A stretch of DNA of 62,000 nucleotides. It comes from Symbiodinium natans (Eukaryota; Sar; Dinophyceae; Suessiales; Symbiodiniaceae). How positions within the stretch are numbered: the stretch's first letter is position 1; every line of letters begins with the position of its first letter. This document shows, in pieces, positions 38,178 to 49,073 of the stretch. The position numbers were made by a program, and so were the translations under genes. Below the pieces are notes generated by a model. The model saw only the letters and a program-made list of their open reading frames with translations. It ran no database searches and was not told the origin of the DNA. The DNA lies in NCBI GenBank assembly GCA_905221605.1, contig CAJNDS010000457.1, positions 1-62,000 of the forward strand, given 5' to 3'.

Positions 38178-38272
38178 GGTTTACGAAACTGGGGGGGCCC
38201 TTAACATAGACCCCAAAGAGTAGGATTCCTTTTTATAACCCCGGAAAAGGCACCCCCTATTTTCGGAAATCC
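38178..38272. mobile_element. Short inverted-repeat element, family C copy 3
   Basis: Left GGTTTACGAAACTGGGGG, right CCCCCTATTTTCGGAAATCC; about 95 bp. Confidence 0.6.
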
Positions 38273-38362
38273 TCATGTCATGGCTGGGGAGAGGGGATTT
38301 CCGCGCGAGTTTTGTCAGTTTTTTCAGAAGATCCTTCAGGCCCTAAACCCTAAACCCTAAAC

Positions 38363-39006
38363 TTGGGTTCGGCCGGTCCACACTAACAGTCAAATAACGC
38401 CGTGGCCTTATAACACACAGGCCAAAAATAGCACCAGGAATCCCAGTCAATTTTAGCATTTACCGGGTGCTTCTTTTTGTGGGTCTGCTGGTGGTGACTG
38501 TTAGTCACATAGCAGCAGAAATAGCACCAGAAATAGCACAAACAATAGCACAAAAAATAGCACCAGAAATAGCGCCAGGAATAGCACAAAAAATAGCACC
38601 AGAAATAGCACAAACAATAGCACCAGAAATAGCACCAGGAATCCCAGTCAATTTTAGCAGCTTAGCATTTACCGGGTGCTGTTTTTTGTGGGTCTGCTGA
38701 TGGTGATTGTTAGTCACGTAGCACCAGCAACAGCATCAGAAATAGCACCAGAAATAGCACAAACAATAGCACAAAAAATAGCACCAGAAATAGCACAAAC
38801 AATAGCACAAAAAATAGCACCAGAAATTGCACCAGGAATAGCACAAAAAATGCACCAGAAATAGCACCAGAAATAGCACCAGAAATAGCACCAGGAATAG
38901 CACCAGGAATAGCAGGAATCTCAGTCAATTTTTTTTGGCATTTACCGGGTGCTTTTATTTGTGGGTCTGCTGGTGGTGACTGTTAGTGTGGACCGGCCGA
39001 ACCCAA
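38363..39006. mobile_element. 644-bp TIR element inserted in a telomere-like tract
   Basis: Perfect 30-bp terminal inverted repeats at 38363-38392 (starting TTGGGTTCGGCCGGTCCACA) and 38977-39006. The flanks are CCCTAAAC on both sides (38355-38362 and 39007-39014), an 8-bp duplication, though the 7-bp tract period makes the length ambiguous. The interior has three copies of a block with TTTACCGGGTGC and GTGGGTCTGCTG, joined by arrays of AGAAATAGCACC-type units. No transposase is encoded. Eight-base duplications point to a hAT-like transposase acting in trans. Confidence 0.85.
38503..38915. repeat. AGAAATAGCACC tandem array inside the TIR element
   Basis: About 25 units of 10-12 bp (AGAAATAGCACC, AACAATAGCACA, AAAAATAGCACC), split by a GGGTGC-containing spacer at about 38640-38717. 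Ile/Ala-rich open frames here (APEIAQTIAQKIAPEIAP) come from the array. Confidence 0.9.
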
Positions 39007-39037
39007 CCCTAAACCCTAAACCCTAAACCCTAAACCC
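39007..39037. repeat. Telomere-like CCCTAAA tract (right flank of TIR element)
   Basis: Four units. Together with 38341-38362 it is one array split by the element. Confidence 0.9.
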
Positions 39038-39175
39038 ATTGCACACCCGGAGCCAGGCTCTGCTGCTTGCGTCCTGGACACTGGTGACACCGGCCTGGCG
39101 ATGCGATAGCTGTTGCGGTGATTCGCGGCTCAGGAATGTCGTTCTTTTGCTTTCTTTTTGTTTTTATTTTATTTT

Positions 39176-39242
39176 TCTCGCTCTCTCTCTCTCTCTCTCT
39201 CCCTCTATACATATTTATCTATATATATATATATATATATTC
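39176..39242. repeat. (CT)n and (TA)n microsatellite
   Basis: TCTCTCTCTCTCTCTCTCTC followed by TATATATATATATATATA. Confidence 0.95.
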
Positions 39243-39400
39243 GTATCTATCTGTGCATATGTATCCTGCAACACCAGCTGAAGCCATCGGAATCTCGATG
39301 ACATGCTAGGTCTACGCCCGGGCCTCGCGGCGCTATGACCTTGCCATGGGGACTGTACTCTCCGGGCGAGAGGCGGGGGTTTCGCAAGGCCGTTCAGGGT

Positions 39401-40312
39401 TTAGGGTCTGTCTTTGAAAGCACGGAGAGCTCTGCGTAATTTCTTTCGGACTTCAGTGGCCTGGACACAGGTTGTGTTGAAGTCCTTTGGACCCTTCCTT
39501 CGCTTGCGTCGCTCTGCCACAGCCCATGCATGCGCAACTTCCGCCTTGAGCAACTGAGCAAGGTCAGGATTCGTGAACGCATCCGCTACGCAATTTGCAC
39601 TCCTTGGACTTGGACATGCTAGGGAAGGGCATTCCAGGAATCTTTCAGAAGATGAGCATGGCACTTTGCATAGTTCGGTGAACTTAACTGGGGCAGGGGG
39701 AAGACTCGAGGAAGGCACCGCGCGTAGCCAGTATGTGGAGTATGGAATGTTTTCATGTTCCGGGAGCCTGCCCTGTGAAGCATCACACACAGTTCTGTCT
39801 TTTTGTGCTTGTCCATCATTTGTTGTGGATGTGTCCACTTGTCTACTCTGGTACCCCTGCTCGTGTCTCCCAGGTGTTGTCCCTGTTGAGTCACTGAGTC
39901 TGTTCAACGCCAGCACGGGCACCGGGCAACGCTCAACAGTCGGAAGCACCTGGAACGCATGAACGCCGATGCTTCTGCGCAACATCGCTATTTTTTTGGA
40001 GATTGTGCTGCCAACGGCGTACGATGCAGATTCACCCTGCAGGCAAAAGCTCACTATATGGAGCCAAACTTTGACAGATGGGATCGAAGTTATCCATCCA
40101 AAACTGCAAGCCCAACTATTGCGTGGATTAGTCTCTGCAAGCTGTAGCAAACGCTCCCGAACAACGGACCAAATCCTAAGACTTTGCCAGGCTGTCGGTG
40201 AGGATGCGCTCGGGTGTGCCTGACAGAGTTTCAGGGAACACAACGCAGGTCGCTTCATAAGCAGCACCCACCGGTTTGAGAACGGCTGCTTTTCAAGCAA
40301 GCAAAGCTGCAA
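39401..40312 (-). CDS. 303-codon minus-strand ORF, unknown
   Basis: The longest open frame outside the two retrotransposons. The C-terminal part looks most protein-like: ANCVADAFTNPDLAQLLKAE, AWAVAERRKRRKGPKDFN and a basic end RKKLRRALRAFKDRP. The last Pro codon and the TAA stop come from a CCCTAAACCC sequence. Cys/Ser/Leu-rich segments upstream look less convincing. It could be a partly retained exon or retrogene, or chance. Confidence 0.35.
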   Translation of the reverse strand: MQLCLLEKQPFSNRWVLLMKRPALCSLKLCQAHPSASSPTAWQSLRIWSVVRERLLQLAETNPRNSWACSFGWITSIPSVKVWLHIVSFCLQGESASYAVGSTISKKIAMLRRSIGVHAFQVLPTVERCPVPVLALNRLSDSTGTTPGRHEQGYQSRQVDTSTTNDGQAQKDRTVCDASQGRLPEHENIPYSTYWLRAVPSSSLPPAPVKFTELCKVPCSSSERFLECPSLACPSPRSANCVADAFTNPDLAQLLKAEVAHAWAVAERRKRRKGPKDFNTTCVQATEVRKKLRRALRAFKDRP

Positions 40313-40364
40313 AGCGCAGGTTTGCGAAGCTGGACCCTACAGCTTGAAAGCTGGACCCTAAACC

Positions 40365-40477
40365 CTATATAAACCCTGAACCCTAAACCCTAAACCCTAA
40401 ACCCTAAACCCTCTAAACCCTCTAAACCCTCTAAACCCTAAACCCTAAACCCTAAACCCTAAACCCTAACCGAAGCC
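40365..40477. repeat. Telomere-like CCCTAAA tract, about 15 units
   Basis: One of the longest tracts in the window; includes four CCCTCTAAA variants. Confidence 0.95.
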
Positions 40478-40479
40478 AG

Positions 40480-40567
40480 GTGCGCCTTGTCGTTGCTGCC
40501 CCTACGGCTGCGACTCACCGATGAGTGGCAGACTGTGCAGAGCTTTGCAGCAGAGGCTCCCGACTGA
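40480..40567 (+). CDS. Candidate terminal exon after CCCTAAA tract
   Basis: After GAAGCCAG the frame reads CALSLLPLRLRLTDEWQTVQ, then SFAAEAPD and a stop. Short; unknown. Confidence 0.4.
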
Positions 40568-40600
40568 AGCTGTCGTGCTGACTACATCTATAGTAGCTAC

Positions 40601-40698
40601 TATAGGGGCCTACACAATTAGAGTAGGGTTTTGGGCCTTGGGTGTTCTTGTTGTATAAGTATAAAGGAATACTGCTAGTAATTACTCCGACCCCTATA
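40601..40698. mobile_element. MITE family B copy 1 (reverse orientation)
   Basis: Ends TATAGGGG and CCCCTATA. Its reverse complement aligns with 53629-53738 across GGGGTCGGA, GTATTCC, TATACAACAA and CAAAACCCTA. Confidence 0.7.
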
Positions 40699-41747
40699 TT
40701 GCCCTATCAGATACCGTGCAGGTGCGCAAGTGGTTCTGCCAGGGCCCCTTTAATTGTGAATGAGAAGCAAACATGCCTGAAGCCGGGTATCCACAACTGC
40801 CTAAAGGTGTCCAAGCCCTGGAATCATCCTGACACCCACTTCCGATGCCCCAGAATTCTCCAGAGAGTTCGAGACCTTGTCAACAATGGTTCTTCATAAA
40901 AAAAAACTACGCCCGCTACAAGTTCTCGATTTTCATGAGCTGTTCATGAAAACGAAAATGTTGAACTTGATATCCTAAGTCCTAACCTTGGCGGTTCATG
41001 GCTCACATACCTTAACAGGAATATAGTAGTATAGGGAAAATGACCCCAATTTAAACCCTAAACCCTAAACCGGTTCATTTGGTGTTCAAGGAAGTTCCCA
41101 AGCATCAAGACAGGTGCAGCGTGGGCTGCTTGGTCTCATCGCCTCTCCCCTGGAGGCCTCGCTGTCACAGCGACCTGGCTGCATGGGAACTCAGGAGTCT
41201 GGGATTCCTTGTCTCATGTACAGTAGTCCCAGTCGTAGTGGTGGTCCTTAACAGGACACGATTAAGAAAAGGGGGATATAGGGGGTACTATTAATCCCTA
41301 TTAAGGACTGTTTCTATAAGGGCAGCAGCAGCAGCAGGCGCGGGGTTAGCAGTCGTTGTCCAGACGGTCGTTGCTGCACTTGCCGTCGCCATGGCCGTGG
41401 ACCGCAGTAAAAGTCCTAGTCGTCATGTAGAGTGCTCCATCTTACAGCATTGTTGAGCAGCATTGTTTCTGAAAATGCACGGCCCAACGGTTCTCAGCTT
41501 GCAGGCATGTATGAGTGTCTACCGCACACCCCGTAGAAACCCTGTCGCCCAATCTCACGCTTTGATAGATCTGTGTTCCTGATTCTTGCTGTAGGAATTA
41601 GTCAGATTATGAGGATACAACACCCAGATGGGACGAGGTACTGTACAAGCATGCGACTAAACAGTTGGCCTCTAGCCGTTAGACATAAAAGCGTACAAGG
41701 CAGACTGCAACGACATCCCGTCCCCTAGGCGCGGCTAATTCTAGACC
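40699..41747. other. Mostly noncoding; short CCCTAAA pair and a weak exon
   Basis: CCCTAAACCCTAAACC at 41055-41071 is followed by TTCAAG and an open frame EVPKHQDRCSVGCLVSS at 41091. 41266-41322 matches one half of a family A MITE (TATTAAGGACTGTTTCTATA). Confidence 0.45.
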
Positions 41748-41865
41748 CTGGGATGTTCCCCCTTACTATACTGACAGTGCTTAATAGGGGCTATAATGGG
41801 GGGGGGGGGGGGTACGTACTATTAATCCTGATTAAGGACTGTTAGTATAAGGGGGAACATCCCAA
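41748..41865. mobile_element. MITE family A copy 1
   Basis: Left TGGGATGTTCCCCCTTACTA, right TAGTATAAGGGGGAACATCC; the interior is a G15 run plus ATTAATCC motifs. A target-site duplication could not be fixed. Confidence 0.75.
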
Positions 41866-43143
41866 ACCAGACACTTTTCCCTAAAAAAAATGGATACGAT
41901 GCACTCATCAATTTGAGGATCAGAGGCTGGTCGGGCCTGCCGAATGGACGGCTGGCGCACCCAGCACGCTGAGCGGATAGGCATGGGTTTCGCAGTGGAC
42001 ATGTCAAGTAGCCATCTTGAAATCTCAAACTGGTCAAGTCTGACAGCACGTGATTGTTCGATGGTTCTGAGCACCTCTTCGTCTGAAGTCTGAAGGAACG
42101 CACTTTGGAGGGTCATACTGCCACATACTGTCGCATTCTCGAGTCCTGCAGGTATGCCTTACCAAAAGGAGGGCTTCTCGGCTTCGAAATCGCAAGAACC
42201 GCCGCCAAGGCCCTTGTTCGATTGCGCTTGGCTCTTCGACAACGCACCCGCGCTGCCCTCGAACCTCCTGGAAAAGACTGGACTCGCCACGGCCCTGGTC
42301 GTCTCCTTCTCTTTGTCACGCGCCAATCTGTTGGACTTCGAGGATAGACAGGTTAGTCATGCGGCAGAACTAGGCACTAGGCACAAGGCTTGGCGCTGAA
42401 GAGCCTTCAGCATAATCTTGGAAGTGGACATGTGAATAGCGACTGCAGAATGTGCGCGAAATAGCTGGTTCCCCATCACCACGACACAGATACTACTGGC
42501 TGCGTGGCAATCTTTGAATAGCATGGCAGAGGGTTTCGAAACGGAGGTGATTCACGAGTGTTGCCTGGAAAAGGACTTTTTCAATTAGGAAGGGTTCAGT
42601 GATGGCGAAACAGCTTATCAGCGGCTGTCCAAGATGTTTTTGCATGAGCTTGGCTCGACTGGCGCACGACTGTCAGCCATTGGCCACATTCCAGAATGAG
42701 AAAAAGAAAACTATATCCCCCTTGGGAATTATTTTTCATTTTTGTTCATGTAAAACCCAAGAGGATATTGAAAAATATTATTTTGATTAAGGTTCTAAGG
42801 GGAGTATACAAAATGGTGGCATACACCACCTGAAGGAGCAAAGTCGAACGACTTGGCTGCCGTGAGTAGGGGGTTTAGGCAGTTGAGACCCCAACCTCTC
42901 GGGGCTTAGACTGCTTTTCCCTTCTTGGTTTAAGAGGATCATAATCAGGAATATTTTTCAGAGTGTTTTTAGGGTTGTGCCCTTGTGCTGACATCGTCGG
43001 TGCTTGGGAGCGTTGGTCGCCACGCAGCACCCCAGTAGCGTTTGCAAGATCCGTGGGAGAGATTGTTAGAGACTGAGTCCATACCCATCCCAAGCCCTGA
43101 TGCGGGAACCTCTCAATCCCTTGAACACAATAAGTTGGTAGCA
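41866..43143. other. No recognisable gene
   Basis: 42130-42400 is open in overlapping frames on both strands, without motifs. 42700-42790 is AT-rich. Confidence 0.4.
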
Positions 43144-43194
43144 CCCCTAAACCCTAAACCCTATAAACCCTGAACCCTAAACCCTAAACCCTAA
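43144..43194. repeat. Telomere-like CCCTAAA tract
   Basis: Six or seven units, followed by AACCTCCAG and a short open frame LCGLHAKKPELK at 43210. Confidence 0.9.
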
Positions 43195-43296
43195 ACAAGC
43201 AACCTCCAGCCTCTGTGGCCTTCATGCAAAAAAACCGGAGTTGAAGAATCCTGAACCCTAAGCCCGAAACCCTAAACCCTAAACCCACGTGCCCAG

Positions 43297-43386
43297 GAGC
43301 TCATTTCTGAAGTCGAGATCCCGGCCCTGGGGGAGGTTGCGGAGACGCCGGAGCTGCGGCTCGCAAGGCAGGGCGCCCACGCCAGG
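43297..43386 (+). CDS. Candidate exon flanked by inverted telomere-like tracts
   Basis: Exactly 30 codons between GCCCAG and a GTTTGGGGTTTAGGG donor: ELISEVEIPALGEVAETPEL, then RLARQGAHAR. CCCTAAA units (43265-43285) lie on the left and TTTAGGG units on the right. It joins in phase to the candidate at 44424, across an intron whose ends are complementary arrays. Confidence 0.6.
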
Positions 43387-43425
43387 GTTTGGGGTTTAGG
43401 GTTTAGGTTTAGGGCTCAGGGTTTA
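43387..43425. repeat. Telomere-like TTTAGGG tract
   Basis: Four or five units beginning at the splice donor of the previous exon. Confidence 0.9.
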
Positions 43426-43432
43426 GAGCATA

Positions 43433-43538
43433 ATAGAGGGGTCGGAATATTCAGCAGTGTTCCCTTATGGTCCCTAGATAATTGTACTATACAAGCCCCC
43501 AAGACCCTAGTCTAATTTTAATTATTCAGGCCCCTATG
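43433..43538. mobile_element. MITE family B copy 2
   Basis: Starts ATAGAGGGGTCGGAATATTC and ends AATTATTCAGGCCCCTAT; lies inside the putative intron 43387-44423. Confidence 0.7.
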
Positions 43539-44340
43539 TTATAGGTTTTGGGCTTCGGTAGTGGCAGCCGTCATCTTCGAAAGTTTGGACTCGAAATGCA
43601 AGGAGAATCGATATGTCTTTACTTGGCGTGGGCTGTTTATCCCTATTTTTGTTGGAAGTATTGAGGCCTTTCTGTTGTGAAGGGACCCCTCGCTGCCTCC
43701 ACTTCTTCCTTCTCCTCCTCCTACACAAACCCACAATCCAAAATCCTTGGTTCCAGCAATCCGTGCTTCCGCTGCGCATCTATAAACCCGATAAAGCCGT
43801 CAGACCCACTAAACCCGCTGGTGCCTGGCGTGCTCGTCTTAGTGTTAAAGCTGGATCGTTGTGCCATGTAGCACATAAAAGTATGACGTACATGTATACT
43901 AGGAAGATATGCATAGACATATTAGGAAAGTAAAAATGTATGTATGTGCACATGTGTACATGTTCATATAGGAAGGGGGGCCACATCCTATATCCTGAAA
44001 TCCTGCCAGGCGTGGGGACCGGATCATTGCAGCTTTAAGTGGCAAGCTGCCAGGCGCAGCTGCTGCCTTTTGAAGTGTTGAAGGTGAGGCGTTCTAGGTT
44101 GTCGAACGGAGAAGAAGTTCCGGGCTGGGTAGGCTGAGCTTCAGGGTTTGTTTGTATCTGTTGATTCCGAGCCAGCTTCTTTAGCTACCCGGCCAACAAC
44201 CGCCGCAATAGCAAATCTACAGAAGGATGTGCGGAGCATGGGTGGGCAATGGCGAGGGGTGGAATATCGCGGGGAGAAGGGAGCTAAGGGACACCAGCGA
44301 CACAGTCGTCTCGGGAGTACCGTGATCGGCATTGTTTGTC
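43539..44340. other. Intron-like noncoding sequence
   Basis: No motif-bearing frame. It is the interior of the putative intron bounded by telomere-like arrays. Confidence 0.4.
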
Positions 44341-44401
44341 AACCCTAAACCCTAAACCCTAAACCCTAAACCCTAAACCCTAAACCCTAAACCCTAAACC
44401 C
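44341..44401. repeat. Telomere-like CCCTAAA tract, eight perfect units
   Basis: Perfect CCCTAAA array ending 22 bases before an AG and an exon candidate. Confidence 0.97.
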
Positions 44402-44423
44402 AAACATTCCGTGCGGTGGGCAG

Positions 44424-44530
44424 ACGCTGGTTTGTTTGGATCTCAGCCTCGTGAAGTGCGCCATGTTGCATGGTCCTCTGCTTAGACATTTAACCGCCCT
44501 GGTCCAGAACAATCCTTGCTCTGAACCCTA
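44424..44530 (+). CDS. Candidate exon after CCCTAAA tract
   Basis: After GTGGGCAG the frame reads TLVCLDLSLVKCAMLHGPLL, then RHLTALVQNNPCSEP up to a stop. In phase with 43297-43386. Confidence 0.45.
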
Positions 44531-45464
44531 AACTCTAAACCCTAAAAATAATGCAACCCTACACCCTAAACCAACCCGAATGACCTGTGCCCTTAGTCGC
44601 CACTAATATGGCTCTTGCATGTGCATCAGAGAACGATTGCCAGAAGAACCCGGTACGGCTTTACTCGGTTTTGTGCAGACCCACCACTTCCTCTTTGGTA
44701 AATGTGCTGATGTGTCGGGCATGATTCAAGGGTACCATGATCGCCTGTAGGATTCTTTTCTTGGACTTTGGGGGCTCATTCGCAGGGTGTGTTACTTGGC
44801 AGGTGATCAGCCCTCAAAGATGCGGCGCATTGCCATGTTGCATCGGAAACGAACAAACCAAGCAAATGTCGAGCACGTTGCAACCCGAACACAACGCCTT
44901 TAAGTCATGCAGACCATCTGCCAATGATGCCTGGTGCAGCTTCTATGCTTGCACCGAAGCAGTCCCATCGCCTGTCTCCCCGCGTGGGTTGCCCATGGTC
45001 TAGTGCCTAGGGGTTAGTGCAGGATTTAGTGCTTTGTATGGTCGATTTGATACAGGGTGGGGGGCTGGGGGAAGGCAGCACAGAATGTACAGCTCATGAC
45101 AATGTGTTCCAGTTTTTAAGCTGGCAGATTCGTTGCAGGAGCCGGCTCCCGACTCCTCGATGAACTTGACGCCGTGCTTGGATTTGTTTGTGAGGAGGCC
45201 ACACTTGGACCGAGTTGGGCTTCAAACGTGTTCGTCAAGCCAGCAACCATATTCGCTGTGCACGCTGTCAAGTGTCGCATCTCCCGCTTACTCCTCTCCG
45301 CCTCTCTCTCTCTCTTCTCCTCTTCCTCTGTCCCTCCTCATCTCTGCCTGTCCCTGGTATCAGAAACAACATCCAAATGATTGACGTCAAACATCCCCCA
45401 GCCCTAAACCTAAGACAGCTACGCAATTGCCGGGCATTGGGGAGATCATCTGGGGGCCCTCCAG
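44531..45464. other. No recognisable gene
   Basis: A few CCCTAAA-like units at 44522-44573. 44737-45003 is open for 88 codons without motifs. Confidence 0.4.
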
Positions 45465-45606
45465 TGATACTACTGCTAGTGCTCCTACTACTCCCACCAC
45501 TACCACTACCATTCCCAGTACCACTGCGACTGCAACAACGACGACTACTACTCCTACTACTGCTCCTGCTGCTGCTGCTGCGGCTACTGCTACTGCTACT
45601 ACTACC
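45465..45606. repeat. Triplet microsatellite (CTA/CTG/ACT family)
   Basis: ACTACTACTCCTACTACTGC and related triplets for about 140 bases. All three frames on each strand are open for this reason. Confidence 0.9.
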
Positions 45607-47535
45607 CTTTTGCCGCACCCGGTGTGACAGATGCCTTTGGGCACCTTGAAGCCCTCAAGCTTGAAGTCTCAAGTGGTTCGGCCATGGACGCTCCGGTACC
45701 ACATGCGGCGTCAGTAGCATGGCCGTTATAGCCCCCTCCACCCTCCCCCCCCGATGAACACGCGTGAAAAACGAAGCACGTGAAACATTGTAAATTTTCA
45801 ATACCGATGTAAACAGCATGTGGTACATGCCAAAAAGTGGAGGCAAGAAATACACTGAATAAAACCCAAGGTGAAGGACGCGGGACCCCTAATAGACATG
45901 TGGACTGCACTTGGATCATGCGCATTATGATTGCGTGTGATCCAAGAACAACACCAATACTTGAAACGAAACAACTGTGGCACTTCAACTCAAACCATTC
46001 GATTGTGTTGAAGTCGTGCCGGCATGGAGGCGGCGCAACGCAACCCCTGATTGCTGACTACTAGTTCATCGCACGGTCCACGGGTCACGTGGGCATTTGC
46101 AAGGATATGGTTGCTGCCCGTACAACAGCCTGGAACTTAGGGCAGGGGCACGGGAGCGACACAATGTGCTGGACATGAGTTTCAAAACATGCTATCGGAT
46201 TGTGGATTCGATGTTGGTTGAGACGACACCAGTCGACGCAGAGTTCTTGTAGCAAGAAAAGAGTTGATCATTTCATCGAACGGGAGGTTATAGCTGACCC
46301 CAGAAACTGCTAAAACTTCTGCAAGCAATCAATGCGCAGCACGTGTGTGGCTTGACGATCATCGCTCCTGAGCCGCGTCGGTCCTGAATGCCAAAAGCCC
46401 ACGCCCTGAACTTTCCCATGAAAGGCAGCTCCGAACCTTGAGCCCTAAACAAACCAGACCACTCTCAGACCTCCACAAGCTCGTAAACCACGTAAGATCG
46501 CGACGCTGTAAGGTTGGGGAGTGCCTTGAAGCACTGCCGCTGCTCCCATCGTGGTGTAGGCCTCAGGTACCTCAGAGGTGGCGTGTGTCGGAGTTTCGAG
46601 GCATTAAGTTGCATTGGGGGATATTGGGGGAGCATGCTCATCAAGCGGATCAGTAGATGTGCATGAGCTGTTCAACTTGTTTGGTTTTGCGGGTCAAGGT
46701 CTCGCTGAATGAGGTACACCCAAGCCCCAAAAGCGTTACCTCGGATGGCTGGTGGCCAGAAAGCTCGAAGGAAATCAGAAGCAGTTTGCAAACGATTGTA
46801 GATCCTTCATGGCAAGAGGCCTTGGCCTGGAAAGCGGCAAGTTCGTGTTCAGGGCTAGGACATACATGAATATACCTCGTATGAAACGCCCCGAACCTCA
46901 AACCCTTGGGTGAGGGATTCTGAGCAGGTCAGGCTCAAGCCCCACGCCAGATCAGGTGCAGGTGCTTGTGGGATTTTGGAGGGATCTCGAGGGCATGATA
47001 TCCATTTTTTGTAATACAAGCAACCAGTCTGTGGTGTGAAAGTTAGGGTCTGCGATATCGTCTGCACACTGCAATCAATGCAGAGGGCATTGCTCGACAG
47101 TAAACTATTTGGCAAACAACAAGTTTTGTGCAATGTGGTGTGCACAAGCCCTTGTAGCAGTACTTGAAGCTTGTAGGGGAGGCCGGGGTGGGGGGGGGGG
47201 GGGGTAGTGGCCTGATTCACAGGAGCTGTAGGCCTGGGTGTCAGAGCCTGCACACAGTAAACCTTAGGTTATCTTGGGCCGTTAAGTTTGGTTTCTGCCC
47301 CATTGGCAATTGCAGCTTGGACTGTGGACGACAAGACCTTCTGATGCCTTTGTTGGCTGAAGTTATGCAGGTCCAGGCTTGAGGCTATTTTGTTCTGTGC
47401 AGGTACAGCTGATATTCTAAACCCCCGTAGCTGGAGCCACAAAAAATGACGAGTTCCAAAACCCAGAAGCTGTGAAACCCTAGCACCATCAATCTCCGAG
47501 GGCCTGATCGGCCCCAAGCTCGAGCAGCCAGGGTG
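45607..47535. other. No recognisable gene
   Basis: A G13-14 run is at about 47191-47203. No convincing exon until 47480. Confidence 0.4.
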
Positions 47536-47562
47536 GGGTTTGGGGTTTGGGGTTTAGGGTTT
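47536..47562. repeat. Telomere-like tract (GGTTTGGGG/GGTTTAGGG)
   Basis: Begins after a possible short exon ending GCAGCCAGG/GTGGGG at 47532. Confidence 0.7.
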
Positions 47563-47635
47563 ACGGTGTTGGGTATCCCGATCCAAGCGTAGCGGCGTTG
47601 GGAACCTCCGACCCACAAATTCTCTAAGTGGCCAG

Positions 47636-47697
47636 GAGTTGAAGCGCTACTGGGCCCAAGTGCTTCCCGACGCAGAGGAGGTCTGCATGGCTAGCGG
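47636..47697 (+). CDS. Candidate exon
   Basis: After TGGCCAG the frame reads ELKRYWAQVLPDAEEVCMAS and meets a possible GC donor (GCTAGC). Unknown. Confidence 0.45.
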
Positions 47698-48058
47698 CTA
47701 GCTTGTTGCCCTAGACTGCAAAGCCCTGCACCCCGAATCTTGGCAGAGCTCTACTTGAGGTTGAACACTTAGAACTCGCACAGCTGCCCGGAGAATCAGT
47801 AGAAGTCAAGTAAAGTCATGTAAAGCATTACGGATGCTTGCTGGGCATAGGGACGTTTAGGATGTGGGGTCACACCGCGATGCATTCCAGCATTGCTGCC
47901 TGTTAGATCGACACTTCCAGTTTTGACAGCAGTCCTTGACATGGCCCTGCCCCTGCAAACCCCTTTCGAATCCCTTTATGCAAACGCTTCCAACACATGC
48001 TCTCCTACGGCGTAGGACCTAAGCAAATTTGAAAGCCTCATGCTGCACTGTTCCTCAG

Positions 48059-48657
48059 CTCGCCTCGGCCGGAGAATTTCGGTTCAAAGAGTCAGAGATT
48101 TCTGGGGCGGATGCCATGGCGTCTGCCTCATTGCCACCAACGGCAGGGCCCTATGCAAGCAACCCGAACTTTCGCACGATGATGCCCGAGAGCATGCCCG
48201 CACAAGGGCCAGGAGCCTACCCCTCCGCGTTCCACACCACACTCCCAGACTCCATGCCTTCACCAGGGCACCGCGGGCCCACCAGCTTCCACTCGCAGGG
48301 GTCCAACCCCAACTTCGCTTCCCAGGGTCCCTCGCTTCCTGGCGGCCCAAGCTTTAGCTCCAGGGGCCCGCCTTCGCCCGGCGGCATGGCCTCCGGCCAC
48401 ATGGCCTCCGGCAACATGGCCTCCGGCCACATGGCCTCCGGCCACATGGCCTCCCAGGGTGCCTTCCCCGGCATGGCACCACCATTTCAGACCATGCCTC
48501 CTCAAAACCCCATGGAAGGCCCTTTCGGGTCTTTGGGGGTTGCAAGCGCCATGTCGAGCATGCCGCCGGGTGCAGACGACGTGCTGCCTAAGGTGCCTGG
48601 GCATCCGAACTCTATAACCCACCCGAACCCTGGGACCGTTTTTGCACTCAATGCCTC
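48059..48657 (+). CDS. Candidate exon, Pro/Gly/Met/Ser-rich low-complexity protein
   Basis: 599 bases between TTCCTCAG and a GTAAGC donor. It begins LASAGEFRFKESEISGADAM, then has a disordered Pro/Gly/Ser region. This includes a 15-bp minisatellite (about 48385-48450) coding HMASG/NMASG units and repeated SNPNF and DSMPSPG phrases. The following intron is largely TTTAGGG repeats. It belongs with the exon candidates at 48728, 48940, 49121 and 49449, but I could not make every junction agree in phase, so the model is provisional. Such regions usually act as flexible linkers or condensate-forming segments; the role here is unknown. Confidence 0.5.
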
Positions 48658-48665
48658 GTAAGCCT

Positions 48666-48718
48666 GTTTAGGGTTTAGGGTTTGGGGTTTAGGGTTTAGG
48701 GGTTAGGGTTTAGGGTTA
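48666..48718. repeat. Telomere-like TTTAGGG tract within putative intron
   Basis: Seven TTTAGGG-type units, eight bases after the GTAAGC donor and ending just before the next coding stretch. Confidence 0.9.
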
Positions 48719-48727
48719 GGATCCAAG

Positions 48728-48863
48728 GAGTGCATGGTGGTGGTGTCCAAGCTTCTGGATGTGCCGGTTGAGACCGGACTCTTCGGAGCTGGGGCCAAGA
48801 CGTACTTCCTGCGTGTCCTGGATCACAAGAGCAGAGAGCTCAAATGCAGTGACGACATACAAG
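48728..48863 (+). CDS. Candidate exon
   Basis: Reads CMVVVSKLLDVPVETGLFGA, then GAKTYFLRVLDHKSRELKC, and ends CAAG before a GC donor. Good coding composition; the family is not recognised. Confidence 0.5.
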
Positions 48864-48939
48864 GCGGGGCACGTGGGCCATCGTTCTTAGGTTGGTTTTT
48901 TTCAAGTTTTTGCTTGCCAGACTGGTTTTTGGGATGCAG

Positions 48940-49073
48940 GGCAATCCCTACGTCCCGACACGCCTGCGCTTTCCACGCCTACAGTTCGCATCCTATCCGA
49001 CTCAGGCATGGACGACTTCAATCTGGGCGATGCCCCATCCCAGACTTTCGCCATCCCCCCGAGTCTGGGCTCA
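48940..49073 (+). CDS. Candidate exon
   Basis: After GGATGCAG one frame reads SLRPDTPALSTPTVRILSDS, then GMDDFNLGDAPSQTFAIPPS. A GTCAGG donor is near 49074. Further small exons may be 49121-49163 (HTLIEASGGFRVR) and 49449-49482 (GEDELSDYPCG). Confidence 0.4.

Noticed and set aside
38467-38928. Ile/Ala- and Leu/Phe-rich ORFs that look like membrane proteins
   Set aside because: Translation of the AGAAATAGCACC array in the TIR element.
38341-39040. CRISPR-like array
   Set aside because: Units are short, unequal and contiguous without unique spacers, and the genome is eukaryotic.
45215-45649. Leu-rich and Ser-rich ORFs
   Set aside because: Product of the triplet microsatellite; every frame is open.
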